NCBI GenBank assembly: GCA_026182355.1
Contig: JAPFBL010000243.1
Location: forward strand, 992,001-1,056,000
Direction: 5' to 3'
From: Hermatobates lingyangjiaoensis
Lineage: Eukaryota > Arthropoda > Insecta > Hemiptera > Hermatobatidae
Length of the DNA stretch: 64,000 bases
The notes under the pieces were generated by a model. The model had not been told where the DNA came from, did no database searches, and saw only the letters and a program-made list of their open reading frames with translations. Of this stretch, positions 43,439 to 53,885 are shown one piece after another (the first letter of the stretch is position 1; each line of letters begins with the position of its first letter). A program made the position numbers and the translations under genes.

Positions 43439-43582
43439 TTTTGAATATAACTTCATCTTGAATTATTCATTTATTTTTAATTAGCTTAATTGATTTTTAC
43501 CTGGGCCTATTAATTTTGAGTGTAAGTTCACCTTGAATTCATTTTTTTACTTTTCTTAATTGATTTTTACGTGGCTCTAAGT
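43439..43582 (+). repeat. Diverged tandem duplication, ~75-bp unit
   Basis: Two units starting ATTTTGAATATAACTTCATC and ATTTTGAGTGTAAGTTCACC, each ending in CTTAATTGATTTTTAC followed by a CTGGGCCT / GTGGCTCT variant. Confidence 0.7.
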
Positions 43583-44445
43583 TGAAACCCATTCTACATA
43601 AATATTTAAAAATTAAATTCTCAACAAAAAAAAAATGTTCTGATTAATATTATTTATCTCTTCAGAGATAAATTCTTTATTTATCAATTCCCGAATACGG
43701 AATTATTGGATTACAATTTCTGCCCCCCCTCTCATAAAAAAAGCTAATAAAATTTAAAATTTGTAACTATTTTTCTTGTTTAACCTCCTTGTAAATCATT
43801 AGACATTGCAATCTTAATTATATTAGAAAAACTGGTAATAGATATAGAGTTCTAGATCATAAAAGTTGTTTGATGTAAATTCCTTTGACATATTTTGAAA
43901 TGAGTTGAGTGTGAACGTTTGTTTTGAGCAGTATCTTTGTCATTATTCTGATAATGGTGTGAAGGCTGGAAGAGTGACAATCAACACCTCTGAATGCTAT
44001 ATCTCAACTGACCGTATTTCAATAGGTAACAATATATAAACCTTACAATTTATGGGTGGGCACATCCACCATGATATTTCCTTATTTTTAAAAACTGAAA
44101 GAAATATATAAAAGATAAAATAAAAGAAATAAAGTATTTAAAAAAGAAATGTTTTGTTTTTTTTAAAACAAAAAAAATACATTAATATTGTTATTTCTTC
44201 TTTTTAGACTCTTTCATTTGAAACATTGAGAGCTGTAGTGTCCCTTAAAGTAACATTTGTGGACAATTCCAGTATGCTGGGCTTGTATTTCGTTTATGAA
44301 GCAAACTACATTGGATGGATACATTTGTTTTGAGCTGTCTTGTTCTTATTATTTTGAAAGCTAGTTATTTTACCTCCTTTTCTATGATTGTTGAACTGAG
44401 AACTTTAATGTTTGGATTTTACATAATCCACAGGTGTTATTTTTA

Positions 44446-44447
<2 letters not shown>

Positions 44448-44478
<31 letters not shown>

Positions 44479-44532
44479 ACTTAAAATTCGAAAAAACGAT
44501 CCAAACTGGACGCAAATCAGTTCAAATATATA

Positions 44533-44583
<51 letters not shown>
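44448..44583. repeat. Two (TA)n tracts around a K-like tail
   Basis: TA runs at 44450-44475 and 44526-44583 flank CACTTAAAATTCGAAAAAACGATCCAAACTGGACG, which on the minus strand gives the GTCC...GGATCG hairpin tail of K/C elements. The second tract continues the PLE frame on the minus strand. Confidence 0.8.
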
Positions 44584-44587
<4 letters not shown>

Positions 44588-44735
44588 TATAGGTTGGCAG
44601 CAAATCTTCTTGGAGGCATACTTTGTCGAAATGTACCGCAGCTTCGGTATTAACGACTTTTAAACTAAGCTGTTCCAGTTTCCTGACAGTCTTACGAATA
44701 TAAGGTGGTAATTACGAAAATATATATATATAATT
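44584..44735 (-). pseudogene. PLE N-terminal ORF fragment
   Basis: Minus strand encodes IRKTVRKLEQL, VVNTEAAVHF and VCLQEDLLPTYTNI, then enters (TA)n as Ile-Tyr repeats. It aligns with the frames at 53212-53375 and 14216-14330. No start codon or ribozyme is kept on this copy. Confidence 0.55.
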
Positions 44736-44744
44736 AATGTTACA

Positions 44745-44935
44745 GCTAGAGAACACAAGAAAAAGGACGAACACTCACGAATCTCGATAATTTCGGCGTC
44801 TTGCCGTCTTCAGGAGAGTAGAAAGAAAGAAAATAAAAGGAGAAAGAATGAAGGAACGGAGACGTAAATGCGTCCACTGGCCGATGTAAACTGGCGCGAT
44901 ACAATGACACGCAGTGCAGCCACCTTACCAACGTG
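44745..44935 (-). mobile_element. L-family single arm
   Basis: Outer end GCTAGAGAACACAAGAAAAAGG, ribozyme at 44782-44817, then continuing upstream sequence to about 45090 with no inverted partner. It abuts (TA)n both at 44720 and 45106. Frames here are translations of the arm. Confidence 0.65.
44782..44817 (-). ncRNA. L-type hammerhead ribozyme
   Basis: Minus strand: stem I TCTC/GAGA, CTGAAGA, spacer C, stem II GGC/GCC around AAGAC, GAAA, stem III ATTAT (A-T and T-A pairs), cleavage base C, then GAGATTCG. All consensus parts present, with stem sequences unlike any other family here. Confidence 0.78.
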
Positions 44936-45103
44936 GACCAGTTTAGGCTGTGAGTAAGTAAAATTATAAAAGTGATATTTAAGTAAAAGGGAGGAGAAAA
45001 GTAAAAAAGAGAAATAAAAGGAAAAAAACATAAAACTAAAATTAAACGAGGAAAAAAATTGTCTGATTAAATTTAGACCAGGGGAATTTCTTGCACACAA
45101 TAA

Positions 45104-45111
45104 TATATATA

Positions 45112-45142
<31 letters not shown>
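45104..45142. repeat. (TA)n microsatellite
   Basis: Separates the L arm from the tail (AATAATATATCGACCG) of the H2 fold-back. A second tract follows that fold-back at 45540-45631. Confidence 0.9.
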
Positions 45143-45149
45143 ACAGATT

Positions 45150-45541
45150 CAATAATATATCGACCGTTTGATAGAATAGGTGTGTTCTCTAATCGGGGTT
45201 CGGTCAATTTTCCAGGATAAAAAATCAAACTCTTGTTGCCAACGTTTCGGTTTTATTTAAAACCTTTTTCATAGGCAGAAGTAAGAATTTTTTAACTAAG
45301 AAAATGAAATTTACATTATTTAAAGGAACAACAATGTTAGCCGGACAAAACCGTCTAGTCGAAGGTTTTGTCCGGCTAACATTGTTGTTCCTTTAAATAA
45401 TGTAAATTTCATTTTCTTAGTTAAAAAATTCTTACTTCTGCCTATGAAAAAGGTTTTAAATAAAACCGAAACGTTGGCAACGAGAGTTTGATTTTTTATC
45501 CTGGAAAATTGACCGAACCCCGATTAGAGAACACACCTATT
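45150..45541. mobile_element. H2 fold-back, essentially perfect arms
   Basis: After a one-sided tail (ATATATCGACCGTTTGATAG, also solo at 54432), arms of about 178 bp (45176-45352 and 45367-45541) are inverted and nearly identical around GTCTAGTCGAAGG. Each arm holds GCC-TATGAAAAA, stem II GGTTTT/AAAACC, GAAA, stem III ACGT and GGC. The core box departs from CTGANGA yet is the same in both arms and in a copy at 11384. Confidence 0.85.
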
Positions 45542-45619
45542 ATATATATATTATATATATATATTATATATATATTATATATATATTATATTATATAATA
45601 CCAATAATATATAATATAT

Positions 45620-46340
45620 ATATATATATATATTTGATTGTTTTCTGGATTTTTCTATATGATTGGTAACATTCAACTGTATTGTTGTTTTGTCTGTTTA
45701 TTGAGATCTAATAGAGAATATTTTCTAAATTACATTATTATTGAAGTGGGATGATACATTGGTGGCGAGCTGGGACTAGAGCATTGCGATGTGTCCATCT
45801 CGCCATCTGTTTCTACACATTATAATCTTCCCTTTATAGCCATACATCATTAACTAACCCTACCCAGAGTTAATTTATACTAATCAACTACACATATCAT
45901 CCTCCTATTGGAATGATCACTATACGGACAGACTATTTGATGGGATATTCCTTTTTTCAATCATTTTGTTTGATCCATTTAAAAAGCTGTCCAGTCGAAA
46001 CATTGAAATCCTTAGATGAAAATCGCATCTGTAGTGACTTCATCAAATCTGTTTACTTTTAACGATTTGATCATTTTAATGCTTTTTGTTAGCTGAGGTG
46101 AAGGGCACTTCACCTTTCTTAGTAAAAACCGTTTCTTAGTAAGTCTCCAGGATCTAAGTAGAACTAACCTATGAAAATTCAATATTGTTGGCTTTTATAG
46201 TTATTGAAATTAGTCACTCAGTTAATAGTGTTTGAGGTTTATTATGAATTTATTTTAAAATGAAAGAAAAAAACGTGAGAATAAAAAAAAACTTTTACAA
46301 AACAATTTATGATGGGGTAGCTATTTGTGAACATTTAGGC
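45620..46340. other. Unassigned DNA
   Basis: No gene, dyad or repeat family recognised. Confidence 0.4.
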
Positions 46341-46344
46341 TATT

Positions 46345-46545
46345 TATAACAAGATTTCACAATAAACACGTGAAATAACTATCAACTTCCAGATTACAAT
46401 AAGATCTTTCAACCGTAACAAGCGATTCTCGTCAGAGTCAAATCCCAAATGACTTGGTCATGTTTTTAGTTGGGATTTAACTCTGACGAAATCCGCTTCT
46501 TTATCTTTTTTCTCATTTCTAAATTTTAAATATTAAGATGAAATT
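46345..46545. mobile_element. F-family fold-back, diverged
   Basis: Left end AGATTTCACAATAAACACGTG, left ribozyme minus (CTGACGA, GAATCGC...ACGGTT, GAAAGATCTTAT), centre TGACTTGGTCATGTTTTTAG, right arm GACTCTGACGAAATCCGC ending early. The direct outer-left sequence matches the F consensus with deletions. Confidence 0.7.
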
Positions 46546-46785
46546 TCAAATAATTTCCGAGAGCTGCACAGAAATACGTAGTGAGCCGCAAGTTGCCTGC
46601 GGGCAGCAGGTCGTCCATAACTGCTCTCTATTACTTAAGTGTTAAATATTTCAGTCTAATACGAGAGCACTGTCCTACATGTTAGACACTTTGGAGAAGA
46701 TACCATGGTGCTTTATGTAGTTACATGTTGTATCATTTTAGTGACATGGCTGATCTGTGTATAAATTCGAGTTGTTTATTATTGG

Positions 46786-47066
46786 TTAGGTTAGGTTGCA
46801 GTGGCAGTTTCCACAAGAGAACACACGTGGGCCGAGCATTGGCCCTTTGTGTTACCACACAATGAAGATTGATTCTACAGTGGGAGTCCTAAATTTTGCC
46901 TAACTCAAATGTATTTAGAGTAGACGGTTTAACGTCCTTCTCCGAGGGACGAAGCGCTCAGATTTATTCACCTCCCGCGTGAATAAATCGAGGGCCAGGT
47001 GAGGATCGAACCCCGGTCCTATCAGTTCAGAGGCAAGCACGTAACCACTGAGCTAGCCTGGCCCCT
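46786..47066 (-). mobile_element. tRNA-derived SINE, best-preserved copy
   Basis: Minus strand: tRNA-like head 47064-46993 with A box TAGCTCAGTGGTTACGTG and B box GGTTCGATCC, arms CCAGG/CCTGG, then CTCGATTTATTCACGCGGG, GAGAAGGACGTTAAACC, the conserved body and a 3' tail CAACCTAACCTAACC. The GACGTTAAACC block resembles a central domain shared by several metazoan SINE groups (recollection, not searched). The tail is a (CCTAA)-type repeat, as in arthropod telomeres. Confidence 0.82.
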
Positions 47067-47180
47067 TGTTTATTGTTTAAGTTAAGGTCTAAGTTCTTAT
47101 TTGTATGTCACATATTGAATCACAAAACTCTGTTTGGTCAGAATTGGTCAGGTTTGAGATGGATGTTGCCACGTGTTGTT

Positions 47181-47235
47181 GTCACCTCCAGGTAATATTG
47201 TGTCATCTCCAGGTAATATTGTGTCACCTCCTACC
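47181..47235 (+). repeat. Tandem repeat, 21-bp unit, 2.6 copies
   Basis: GTCACCTCCAGGTAATATTGT, then GTCATCTCCAGGTAATATTGT, then GTCACCTCCTACC. An A run at 47264-47286 follows. Confidence 0.85.
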
Positions 47236-47888
47236 ATTCGTCCAAGGATTGAATGGCAGCCGCTAAAAAAAAAAAAAAAAAAAAAATCGAACCTTTGCTC
47301 ATTAAACAGCCTGAAAAAGCGTTCAGCTTCTACTAGGGTGGGCTTTAGAAAAAGTAGAGTTTGATTTTATGCGAGGGACCTGCCTGTGGCTTTCTCAGCG
47401 CGCTGGCACCAGTAAAAGGGTTATAAATATGAGCTTACTGCCATTTTATTTACTTGAGGACATAAAACCAAAACTATCAATTGTTTCTAACAAAACAAAA
47501 CTATTAAAAGAGTAACTGATATTAAAAAATAACAAACTTTGAATTAAATAATATTCTTATTAATATTTTTAAGTGAGTTTCTTGTAATGTCAAAAGAAGA
47601 TGTGTTTTGTAAAAAATTGTCTTTAGCAAACATAGAAATTCTCTCATTTGTACTAATGGTGTTCTTTCAATCATTTTTTTATGAAACTAACGGAAAATAT
47701 TACGGACATAATCTACTGAAAGTATATTGTTAAAGATAGGTGTTTTTCCATTTATAAGTGAACTCGTACAGACTTGTAAAATTAAGGCTGAAATCGAAGT
47801 TCGTGGAATGCGTTTTTGAGGAAACAATAAAAATTATAGGAAGACCTTATCTTTTTTTTATACTTAAATAATCTCATCAGATTTTAAG

Positions 47889-49110
47889 CAGAGCTTCTTA
47901 ATCATTTTTACCACAGGACGCATTCATGAATTAAGGGAAGTTCTGGGTCGCACCGCCGATTTCAATATGAGAAAAAGTAGCAATGAAACTTAACTAGTGT
48001 TAAATTCATTAGTCTTGAGAGGATGATATAGTTGATTTTTTTGTAGTGTCTTAAGTTTTCTACTTATTAATAATATTATATTAAGTTTTTATATTCTTAT
48101 TTCCTTATATTTTTTTTCGTCTGATATTTCTTTTGGGATTGCTTTGATTGCAAGAGGTTTTTGTGTTTATGGTCTACCTCAGTGTTTCTTAAACTTTTTT
48201 ACTTCAGGGCGCACCTATGAAACCAAACCAAAACTTTGGGGCGCATCACTGATTTTAATATAGAAAATTTAGTCCTGAGATTTGATAACAGGAAAATGAT
48301 TGAAAATTAAAATGTATAGTTTTTTTTTCAAGAAAAAGAAAGAAAGAGAGAGAGAGAGACAGATAGAGTGAGAGGAAGGGAGGGAGGGCTAGTAAAAATG
48401 ATTTAAATCCCCGAGTAAAGGCAAAGAGTAAGTATTTATCCATTGATGTTTAAAGATTAAAGAAATTTACCTTCCAGTTCAAAATATGAAGTAGCCGAGA
48501 CTTGACTCAGACTTGAAAACCACATACTTGGTGTTTTCTCAAATGAATGAAAATGATGCAAAAACTAAAATATAAATCTGTTATATAAACTTAATCTTCC
48601 GTTATCTTGGGGCGCACCTGGCTACCTTCCAGGGCGCACCAATACGCCCGGGCGCACCGTTTGAGAAGCACTGGTCTACCTGTTGAAAATGATACAATTT
48701 ATAATAATGATATTAGTATTTAATGGCAACAACAGAAACAGGAAAATAATTCAGATGTATGCTGAAACAACACTTCATTTTTTTGACATTATGTTTTGAA
48801 CTCTTCTAGTATCCTTGTGATAAACATACTCCCAACTTTTCATCAGCATCTTACATACTTGATCGACTTTTACATTTAATGCTATATAACATAGAAACAT
48901 TGAAAACCTTGTTCACAGAGATAAGATGTAGAAGATTGAAATATGACTGTCAGTACTTTCCTCGTGATATTTTAAAATGTCAATTGACGAAGACTTTTCT
49001 CTGATATGAAAACCATATGAGATAGCAAAAAAATTATTAAATTCACAACATTCTTTAAATATTGAAAACAATCATCTTTTCTCTTGGGGCGCACCGTTTG
49101 AGAAGCCATG
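47889..49110 (+). mobile_element. hAT-type non-autonomous element with a nested hAT insertion
   Basis: Left end CAGAGCTTCTTAATCATTTT and right end CGTTTGAGAAGCCATG are imperfect inverted repeats of hAT type (compare CAGTGNTTCTCAAAC). The interior matches the copy starting at 63538. The flanking 8-mers differ too much to confirm a duplication, so this copy is old. No transposase frame. Confidence 0.7.
48180..48673 (+). mobile_element. Nested hAT-type MITE with perfect 8-bp duplication
   Basis: Ends CAGTGTTTCTTAAACTTTTT and CCGTTTGAGAAGCACTG. GTCTACCT flanks it at 48172-48179 and 48674-48681. The related copy at 63810-63830 reads straight through the site (TTTATGGTTATACTAATAAAAATG), an independent empty site. 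The 494-bp interior has an AG-rich tract (48340-48388) and no transposase. Confidence 0.92.
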
Positions 49111-50880
49111 GATTACAGAGTAATGAATTGTTGCTTATGTCCATATAAACGACCAAATAACTTTATTTTATTTAAAATAGCAAATTTGATCTGTCCCACC
49201 TTGGTGGTTTGGTAAGCACCGGGGGAAAAATCTGCATTATTACAAAAAACGAATAAGTTTACTCTAATTTTCTTTAAAACCTCTTTACACAAAGTGTTTT
49301 AGTATGCGCAGACAATATTAAAGTAACATAGAGGCAGAACTATAAAAGGAGATAGTACCATTGAACGTCTGTTTAGCATTCCTTGCTGTATTATCCACTT
49401 TTCCGTTGTCCTCACAGCTTTACTGCAAAATATCTCAATCAAAAAGGAGAAAAGTATAGCTATTTAATAAAGATTTGTATAATTGAGTTATTCTTCTTTG
49501 TACAAATTATTAGTACTAATGACTAATACAAAGTAAAAAGTGACTTATTGTTAGTTCTATGTAATTTTGCAATTGCCTTACTGGCCTGGCCTGCTGGAGA
49601 TGAGATTATGGTGTATTGGGCCCCAAGGAGAAAATAAGTTTGACTCCTCTATTCTAAAGCTACATGGCTCAGGGCATTTGGCTCAGAGTACATGGCTCAG
49701 GGCATATGGCTCAGAGTACATGGCTCAGGGCACTTGAATCAGTTTGCCTTTTCTATCTTTTCGTGCTTAAAAAAAGGTCCGTGCTTTTATTCATTGTGTG
49801 CTTTTTTTAATCCAAAATACCTTAATAGTTGTATTTGAATATAATTTTATTTTTGTAATTCGAAATAAGTTGTATATAAGTGGTGTTAGATGAAAAACTG
49901 ATTGAGTTTTAATTTCATATTCGTGATTGAGATTTCTTTTGAAAACGAACAGTCTTCAGTTAACGCAGTTTAGCTGCATTCAGTTTGCACTGATTCTAAT
50001 GTTCCGTGTAAACATAACTTCCTATATTTCTTCTTTGAATAAAGGAGTGATATTTTATTTCAATTATTTATACGTACATTTTTTTTGTTTTTGTTTGAAA
50101 TATTTTGCAGAGATTCGAATTTTTCAAATTTCGTTGAATGCTATTTGGTTTGGTTGTGATTTGATTTAAAAGAAGCTAAGGGTAATAGATTTCCTGGCAG
50201 CATGATTTCATAACTAATTCATTCTCAGCTCAAAATGTTTAAAGGCTCAGCTGCTTAGCAAGTTTGTAATTCAAAGAGTGGTAAATTTAAACTTCCTTGC
50301 TAATTTTATATTCCAAACTAAATATTCATTTTACCAGAGGCCTCAACAATTTTTTTAATATCATGGAGAGTTTAGTCGAAAACTTCATTTTTTTTTAGCG
50401 ATTTTAGATGTTTCTAGTAGAGATGTAGTGCTACACAGGGATTTATTGATTATCCTTTTAAAGCTATTTTTGTGGGGTTTAAAAGGAATGCAGTATATGC
50501 AAGATGAAAATTAAAGGCAGACTATAATTTCATTTTTGCATTCGGGTATAGAAACTTCAGGTGCAACCTGAACGGTTAGGTTCCACTATAAAACTGCAGA
50601 TACCAGGTGAATTGCAAAACCAGTTTGACTTTTTAAAAAAATGCTGACTCGACTATCACACATAATCGGTTTCTGAAAGTGTGTGCGAATAATGAATGTT
50701 CAAAAGTAGATGGCTGTAAAAAAAATGCTTCAAAAACAGTTTTTCAAAGTATTTATTTATGAATATGTTTACATAATGAAGCTAAAGAGGCGTGTAAGTG
50801 CTTTCGGGTGTTTTTATAGAAATTTGTCAACAGTTTGTTGAATACCACCCTTTTTTTCTTTTCTTGATATAGATTTCTAT
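49111..50880. other. Mostly unassigned DNA with one minisatellite
   Basis: No gene. A 28-bp tandem repeat (TACATGGCTCAGGGCATTTGGCTCAGAG and variants, about 2.7 copies) lies at 49661-49736, itself made of two similar half units. Confidence 0.6.
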
Positions 50881-50884
50881 AACA

Positions 50885-51262
50885 CAGTGTCTTTCTCAAT
50901 TGCCTACTTACTTGAGATATACGTTTTTGAAGAGTACGTTTTACTTGTTATGACCTGCTTCCAATGCCTCTTCTGGTCCGTAGATCCAGCAGGCTGTTTT
51001 ACCAACAACGGTCACATTAAACTAACCCTGTTGATCTTCTTTAGGGTAGGTTCTTTCCAGGTATTATTCTCAGACACTCAGGCGTTAGTACGTGTTAGGA
51101 CAAACATTGCGCGCAATTGCTCTAACAATATATATCACTATAGATCAGGTAGTCATACTGTATGTATGGTAGTCAACCTTACTGCGGCAGATGTAATCTG
51201 ACGATGAACACCAAGTGTTCGAAACGCGTTGCGTGAGTAAATCCCATTTCTATGAAAATCCT
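50885..51262 (+). mobile_element. B3 single arm with long upstream part
   Basis: The last 70 bases hold the B3 ribozyme (CTGACGA at 51198-51204, stem II GAACAC/GTGTTC with CCA loop, GAAA, ACGCGT). The upstream part (from about 50885, open in one frame to 51201) has mixed composition unlike the surrounding DNA and may be internal PLE sequence, though I see no reverse-transcriptase motif. Confidence 0.6.
51198..51233 (+). ncRNA. B3-type hammerhead ribozyme
   Basis: CTGACGA, spacer T, stem II with five to six pairs (loop CAA), GAAA at 51221-51224, stem III ACGCGT, cleavage base T. Stem I is poor (T before the core, GCG after), so activity is uncertain. Confidence 0.62.
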
Positions 51263-51289
51263 AGTGTATATGTAGTAGTAGTAGTATAT

Positions 51290-51440
51290 AAAAAGATTTC
51301 ACATAAACACGTGAAATAACAATCAATGATCAAACCACATTATGAAATGGGAAAACAAGACTAAGACCTTTCAACCGTAACAGGTGGTCTTCGTCAGAGT
51401 CAAAACCCCAACTGATGTGGGTTTGATCATTGGTGGTAGT
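51290..51440 (-). mobile_element. F-family fold-back, right arm mostly deleted
   Basis: Left arm AAAGATTTCACATAAACACGTG through AACCCCAACTGATG, then only TGGGTTTGATCATTGG of the right arm. Its ribozyme is at 51359-51401. A GTA repeat, not TA, flanks it (51272-51285 and 51434-51447). Confidence 0.82.
51359..51401 (-). ncRNA. F-type hammerhead ribozyme
   Basis: Minus strand: stem I GACT/AGTC, CTGACGA, spacer A, stem II GACCA/CGGTT (partial), GAAA, then GGTCTT; stem III has lost its exact palindrome. Confidence 0.65.
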
Positions 51441-51529
51441 AGTATGTATATGGTCCATGTCCCCAATTATGGGCCAGTAAAAGTTTAATACACTACACAA
51501 TTAATGTTGCTAGACTCTTTGAAAGTTAG

Positions 51530-51975
51530 CTGGTCAAAAAACTTAACTTTATCTTTCAGCGTTTCGAAAATGTATATGTTCATTATAAAGGCTACGAGAA
51601 AATTTCTCATACTCCATAGTAACAACTATATAACCTTCTCAGGTCATATCCTGAGTTAGTTAGAACCTATCGTTTTTAACCCTTACACTCAGTGTAAGGT
51701 ACAATTAATTATTATAATTTTTTGTGTTTTAATCTATAAGAAAATACATAATCTATTATTAGTAACTAAAAAGCATCAGATTAAAATATAGAAAAAAATT
51801 ATAATAATGAATTATACTTATACTGAGTGTAGGAGTTAAAAACGATAGGTTCTAACTAACTCAGACCATAATCTGATGAGGTTATAAAGTTGTAACTATG
51901 TAGTATGAGAATTTCTTTTTTATCTTGAGAATAAAAAATATAAATTTTCGAAATGTATGAAGACAAAGTTGAGTT
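51530..51975. mobile_element. Diverged fold-back of an extra family
   Basis: Arms about 51540-51735 and 51775-51970 are inverted (CTTACACTCAGTGTAAGG centre side, AACGATAGGTTCTAACTAACTCAG, CTGATGAGGTTATA). The ribozyme position reads CATTTTC-GAAACGCTG (left, minus) and ATTTTC-GAAATGTATG (right), without a clear CTGANGA. Likely a decayed member of the same system. Confidence 0.65.
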
Positions 51976-52431
51976 TTTTGAGCAGACAATCCGCAACGAG
52001 TACAGAAATATTAGTTGTATTAGTTGTATAGTGCATTACTTGACTCTGGTAATAAAGTTATGACAATGATGCCGCCTAGCCTTAGTCAAAATCTCATCAT
52101 TTTGACAAGGAACACATTCTTCAAATATTTTACACCACTGTTCGAGGAAATAACATTTTGCAGGTGTTAAACCCAGATTGAATGATTTAAATTTGTGAAT
52201 ATTTGAAGTATACTGTGAAGTATTTTCTTTCCCTTTTAGCCATAACTAAGAAATTTTTGGAGAAAAAAGTTTTCCTTTTTTCAAGTTTACATTTCAGTTG
52301 GACAAGTCTTTGATATCTGGAAGAAATAATGTTTGATGTTCATATTTTGTATGTTTTTTAAGAAAACACGGTGTAACGTTGGGATCGAAACATCTCTGCA
52401 TCAATGGTATTAAGAAATCGTAATGCACCAT

Positions 52432-52748
52432 TTATAGGCAATAACTCACGAGCTATGCAAGCAGTTATTGATCGGTATTTACTCATGATTAGAGAGTTAA
52501 AGAAACACTAAGGATTCCCTTACAAATGGGGTTTACTCACGCAAGCGTTTCGAACACTTAAGTGTCATCATCAGGTTACAACTGCCGCAGTAAGGTTGAT
52601 GTTGATTAATTATTAACCAGTTATTTAACAACTCCTTACTGAGGCAGATGTAACCTGACGATGAACACTAAGTGTTTGAAACGCCTTGCATGATTAAATC
52701 CTTTTTGTGTGGAAGACTGTTTCTCTGACTCTCTACTTATAGGCAATA
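52432..52748. mobile_element. B3 fold-back insertion with 12-bp target duplication
   Basis: TTATAGGCAATA at 52432-52443 and 52737-52748 brackets a 293-bp insert. Tail GCAGTTATTGATCGGTATTTACTCATG is on the left. Both arms have ribozymes: left minus 52548-52574 (CTGATGA, GACAC/GTGTTC, GAAA), right plus 52655-52681 (CTGACGA, GAACAC/GTGTTT, GAAA). Confidence 0.9.
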
Positions 52749-52899
52749 GTTTAGCACACCTGCTTGAAAAAGAATTGCTACGAATTAATTAGCTTCTGTA
52801 ATACAGGATTATTATAACCGAGTCTTCTCAATATTGTGTATTCTCAGCATAATTTACAGAAGGTATATTCTTTTACCAATGTTTTTAAAACTTTTCAAT

Positions 52900-53090
52900 T
52901 TGATATTATTATATTATTGATATTATACATAGTTTTTAACCTGAAGATGACCAATGTATGGTCGAAAGCTTGTACTTTTTAGTGTATCGTGATTTCAATA
53001 TAGTCATTTAGTTTTATCAGTAGTTTTGCTTGTGTGTCTACATGTCTCTAGCCAATTATTTATTGAAATTACCTGTAGAGCAGTCGTTGT
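52900..53090 (+). mobile_element. I-family PLE 5' end, interrupted by a D arm
   Basis: Ribozyme at 52941-52971, then about 75 bases of leader and a frame with MSLANYLLKLPVEQ starting near 53042. At about 53085 the frame changes abruptly to D-family sequence. The same start region recurs at 53371 (minus) and 53769 (plus). Confidence 0.65.
52941..52971 (+). ncRNA. I-type hammerhead ribozyme upstream of a PLE start
   Basis: CTGAAGA (52941-52947), spacer T, stem II GACCA/TGGTC (perfect), GAAA at 52964-52967, stem III AGCT, cleavage base T. Stem I pairing is weak. It lies about 100 bases ahead of the PLE start codon. Confidence 0.7.
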
Positions 53091-53200
53091 GTGCCTGCGG
53101 AGCGACTCGTTTCTATCTTCCTGATGACGAGGACATCGAAATATAGTAGTGAGTTTTTGTTTCATTTCTGAGTGTTCTTTGTGTCAATATAGTTTATATA
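53090..53200 (+). mobile_element. D-family single arm
   Basis: GCGACTCGTTTCTATCTTC, CTGATGA (53121-53127), CGAGGACATC, GAAA (53138-53141), D outer end and tail TCAATATAGTTTATATATA ending in (TA)n. Confidence 0.78.
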
Positions 53201-53211
53201 TATATATATTA

Positions 53212-53375
53212 GTATAAGTGGGCAGCAGGTCTTCTTGGAGACACGTGGAATTAAAATGTGCAGCAGCCTTTGCATTAACGACCTTTCTACTGTTAGCCTC
53301 TATTTTTCGTACAATCGTCCGTTGCTCTACAGGCAATTTCCATAAATAATTGGCCAGAGACATGTAGACACACAA
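53212..53375 (-). pseudogene. PLE N-terminal ORF fragment
   Basis: Minus strand from the ATG at about 53362: MSLANYLWKLPVEQR, IVRKIEANSRKVVNAKAAAHF, CLQEDLLPTYTNI, then (TA)n. About 55 codons of what should be a protein of several hundred residues. The ATG is supported by identical starts in the two sister copies. Confidence 0.6.
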
Positions 53376-53437
53376 GCGAAAATACTGATAAAACTAAATG
53401 ACTATATTGAAATAACGATACACTAAAAAGTACAAGC

Positions 53438-53464
53438 TTTCGACCATATATTTGTCATCTTCAG
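53438..53464 (-). ncRNA. I-type hammerhead core, left arm
   Basis: Minus strand CTGAAGA, T, GACAAATATATGGTC, GAAAGCTT. Stem II GAC/GTC with a longer loop than at 52941. Confidence 0.62.
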
Positions 53465-53667
53465 GTTAAAAACTATGTTAAAACTATGTATAATATCAAT
53501 AACAAATTAATAAATGAATCTTTAACACTAAACAAAGTACTTGTTAGTTCTTTTACGTACCGTATTCTCTCCTGTTTTATTTTTTGTTACACTGTTTTGT
53601 TTAGCGTTAAAGATTCATTTATTAATTTGTTATTGATGTTATACATAGTTTTAACATAGTTTTTAAC

Positions 53668-53697
53668 CTGAAGATGACAATGTATAGTCGAAAGCTT
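53668..53697 (+). ncRNA. I-type hammerhead core, right arm
   Basis: CTGAAGA (53668-53674), spacer T, GAC...GTC stem II (GACAATGTATAGTC), GAAA (53690-53693), stem III AGCT. Confidence 0.62.
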
Positions 53698-53768
53698 GAT
53701 TCTTTTTAGTGTATTGTGTTTTTAAAATAGTCATTTAGTTTTATCAGTAGTTTTGCTTGTGTGTTCAC

Positions 53769-53885
53769 ATGTCTCTGGCTAATTATCTGTGGAAATTATC
53801 TCTAGAGCAACGGACGATTGTACGAAAAATAGAGGCTATCAGTAGAAATGTCGTTAATACAGATGCTGCTGCACATTTTAATATA
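53769..53885 (+). pseudogene. PLE N-terminal ORF fragment
   Basis: MSLANYLWKLSLEQR then IVRKIEAISRNVVNTDAAAHFN, running into (TA)n about 30 bases earlier than the sister copies. An F fold-back follows immediately. Confidence 0.6.

Noticed and set aside
45176..45541. A microRNA precursor
   Set aside because: Arms are far too long and perfect, and the same arm occurs singly elsewhere; it is a fold-back element, though it may yield small RNAs.
50887..51201. PLE reverse-transcriptase fragment
   Set aside because: The position upstream of a B3 ribozyme made this tempting, but no YxDD box or other reverse-transcriptase motif is visible.
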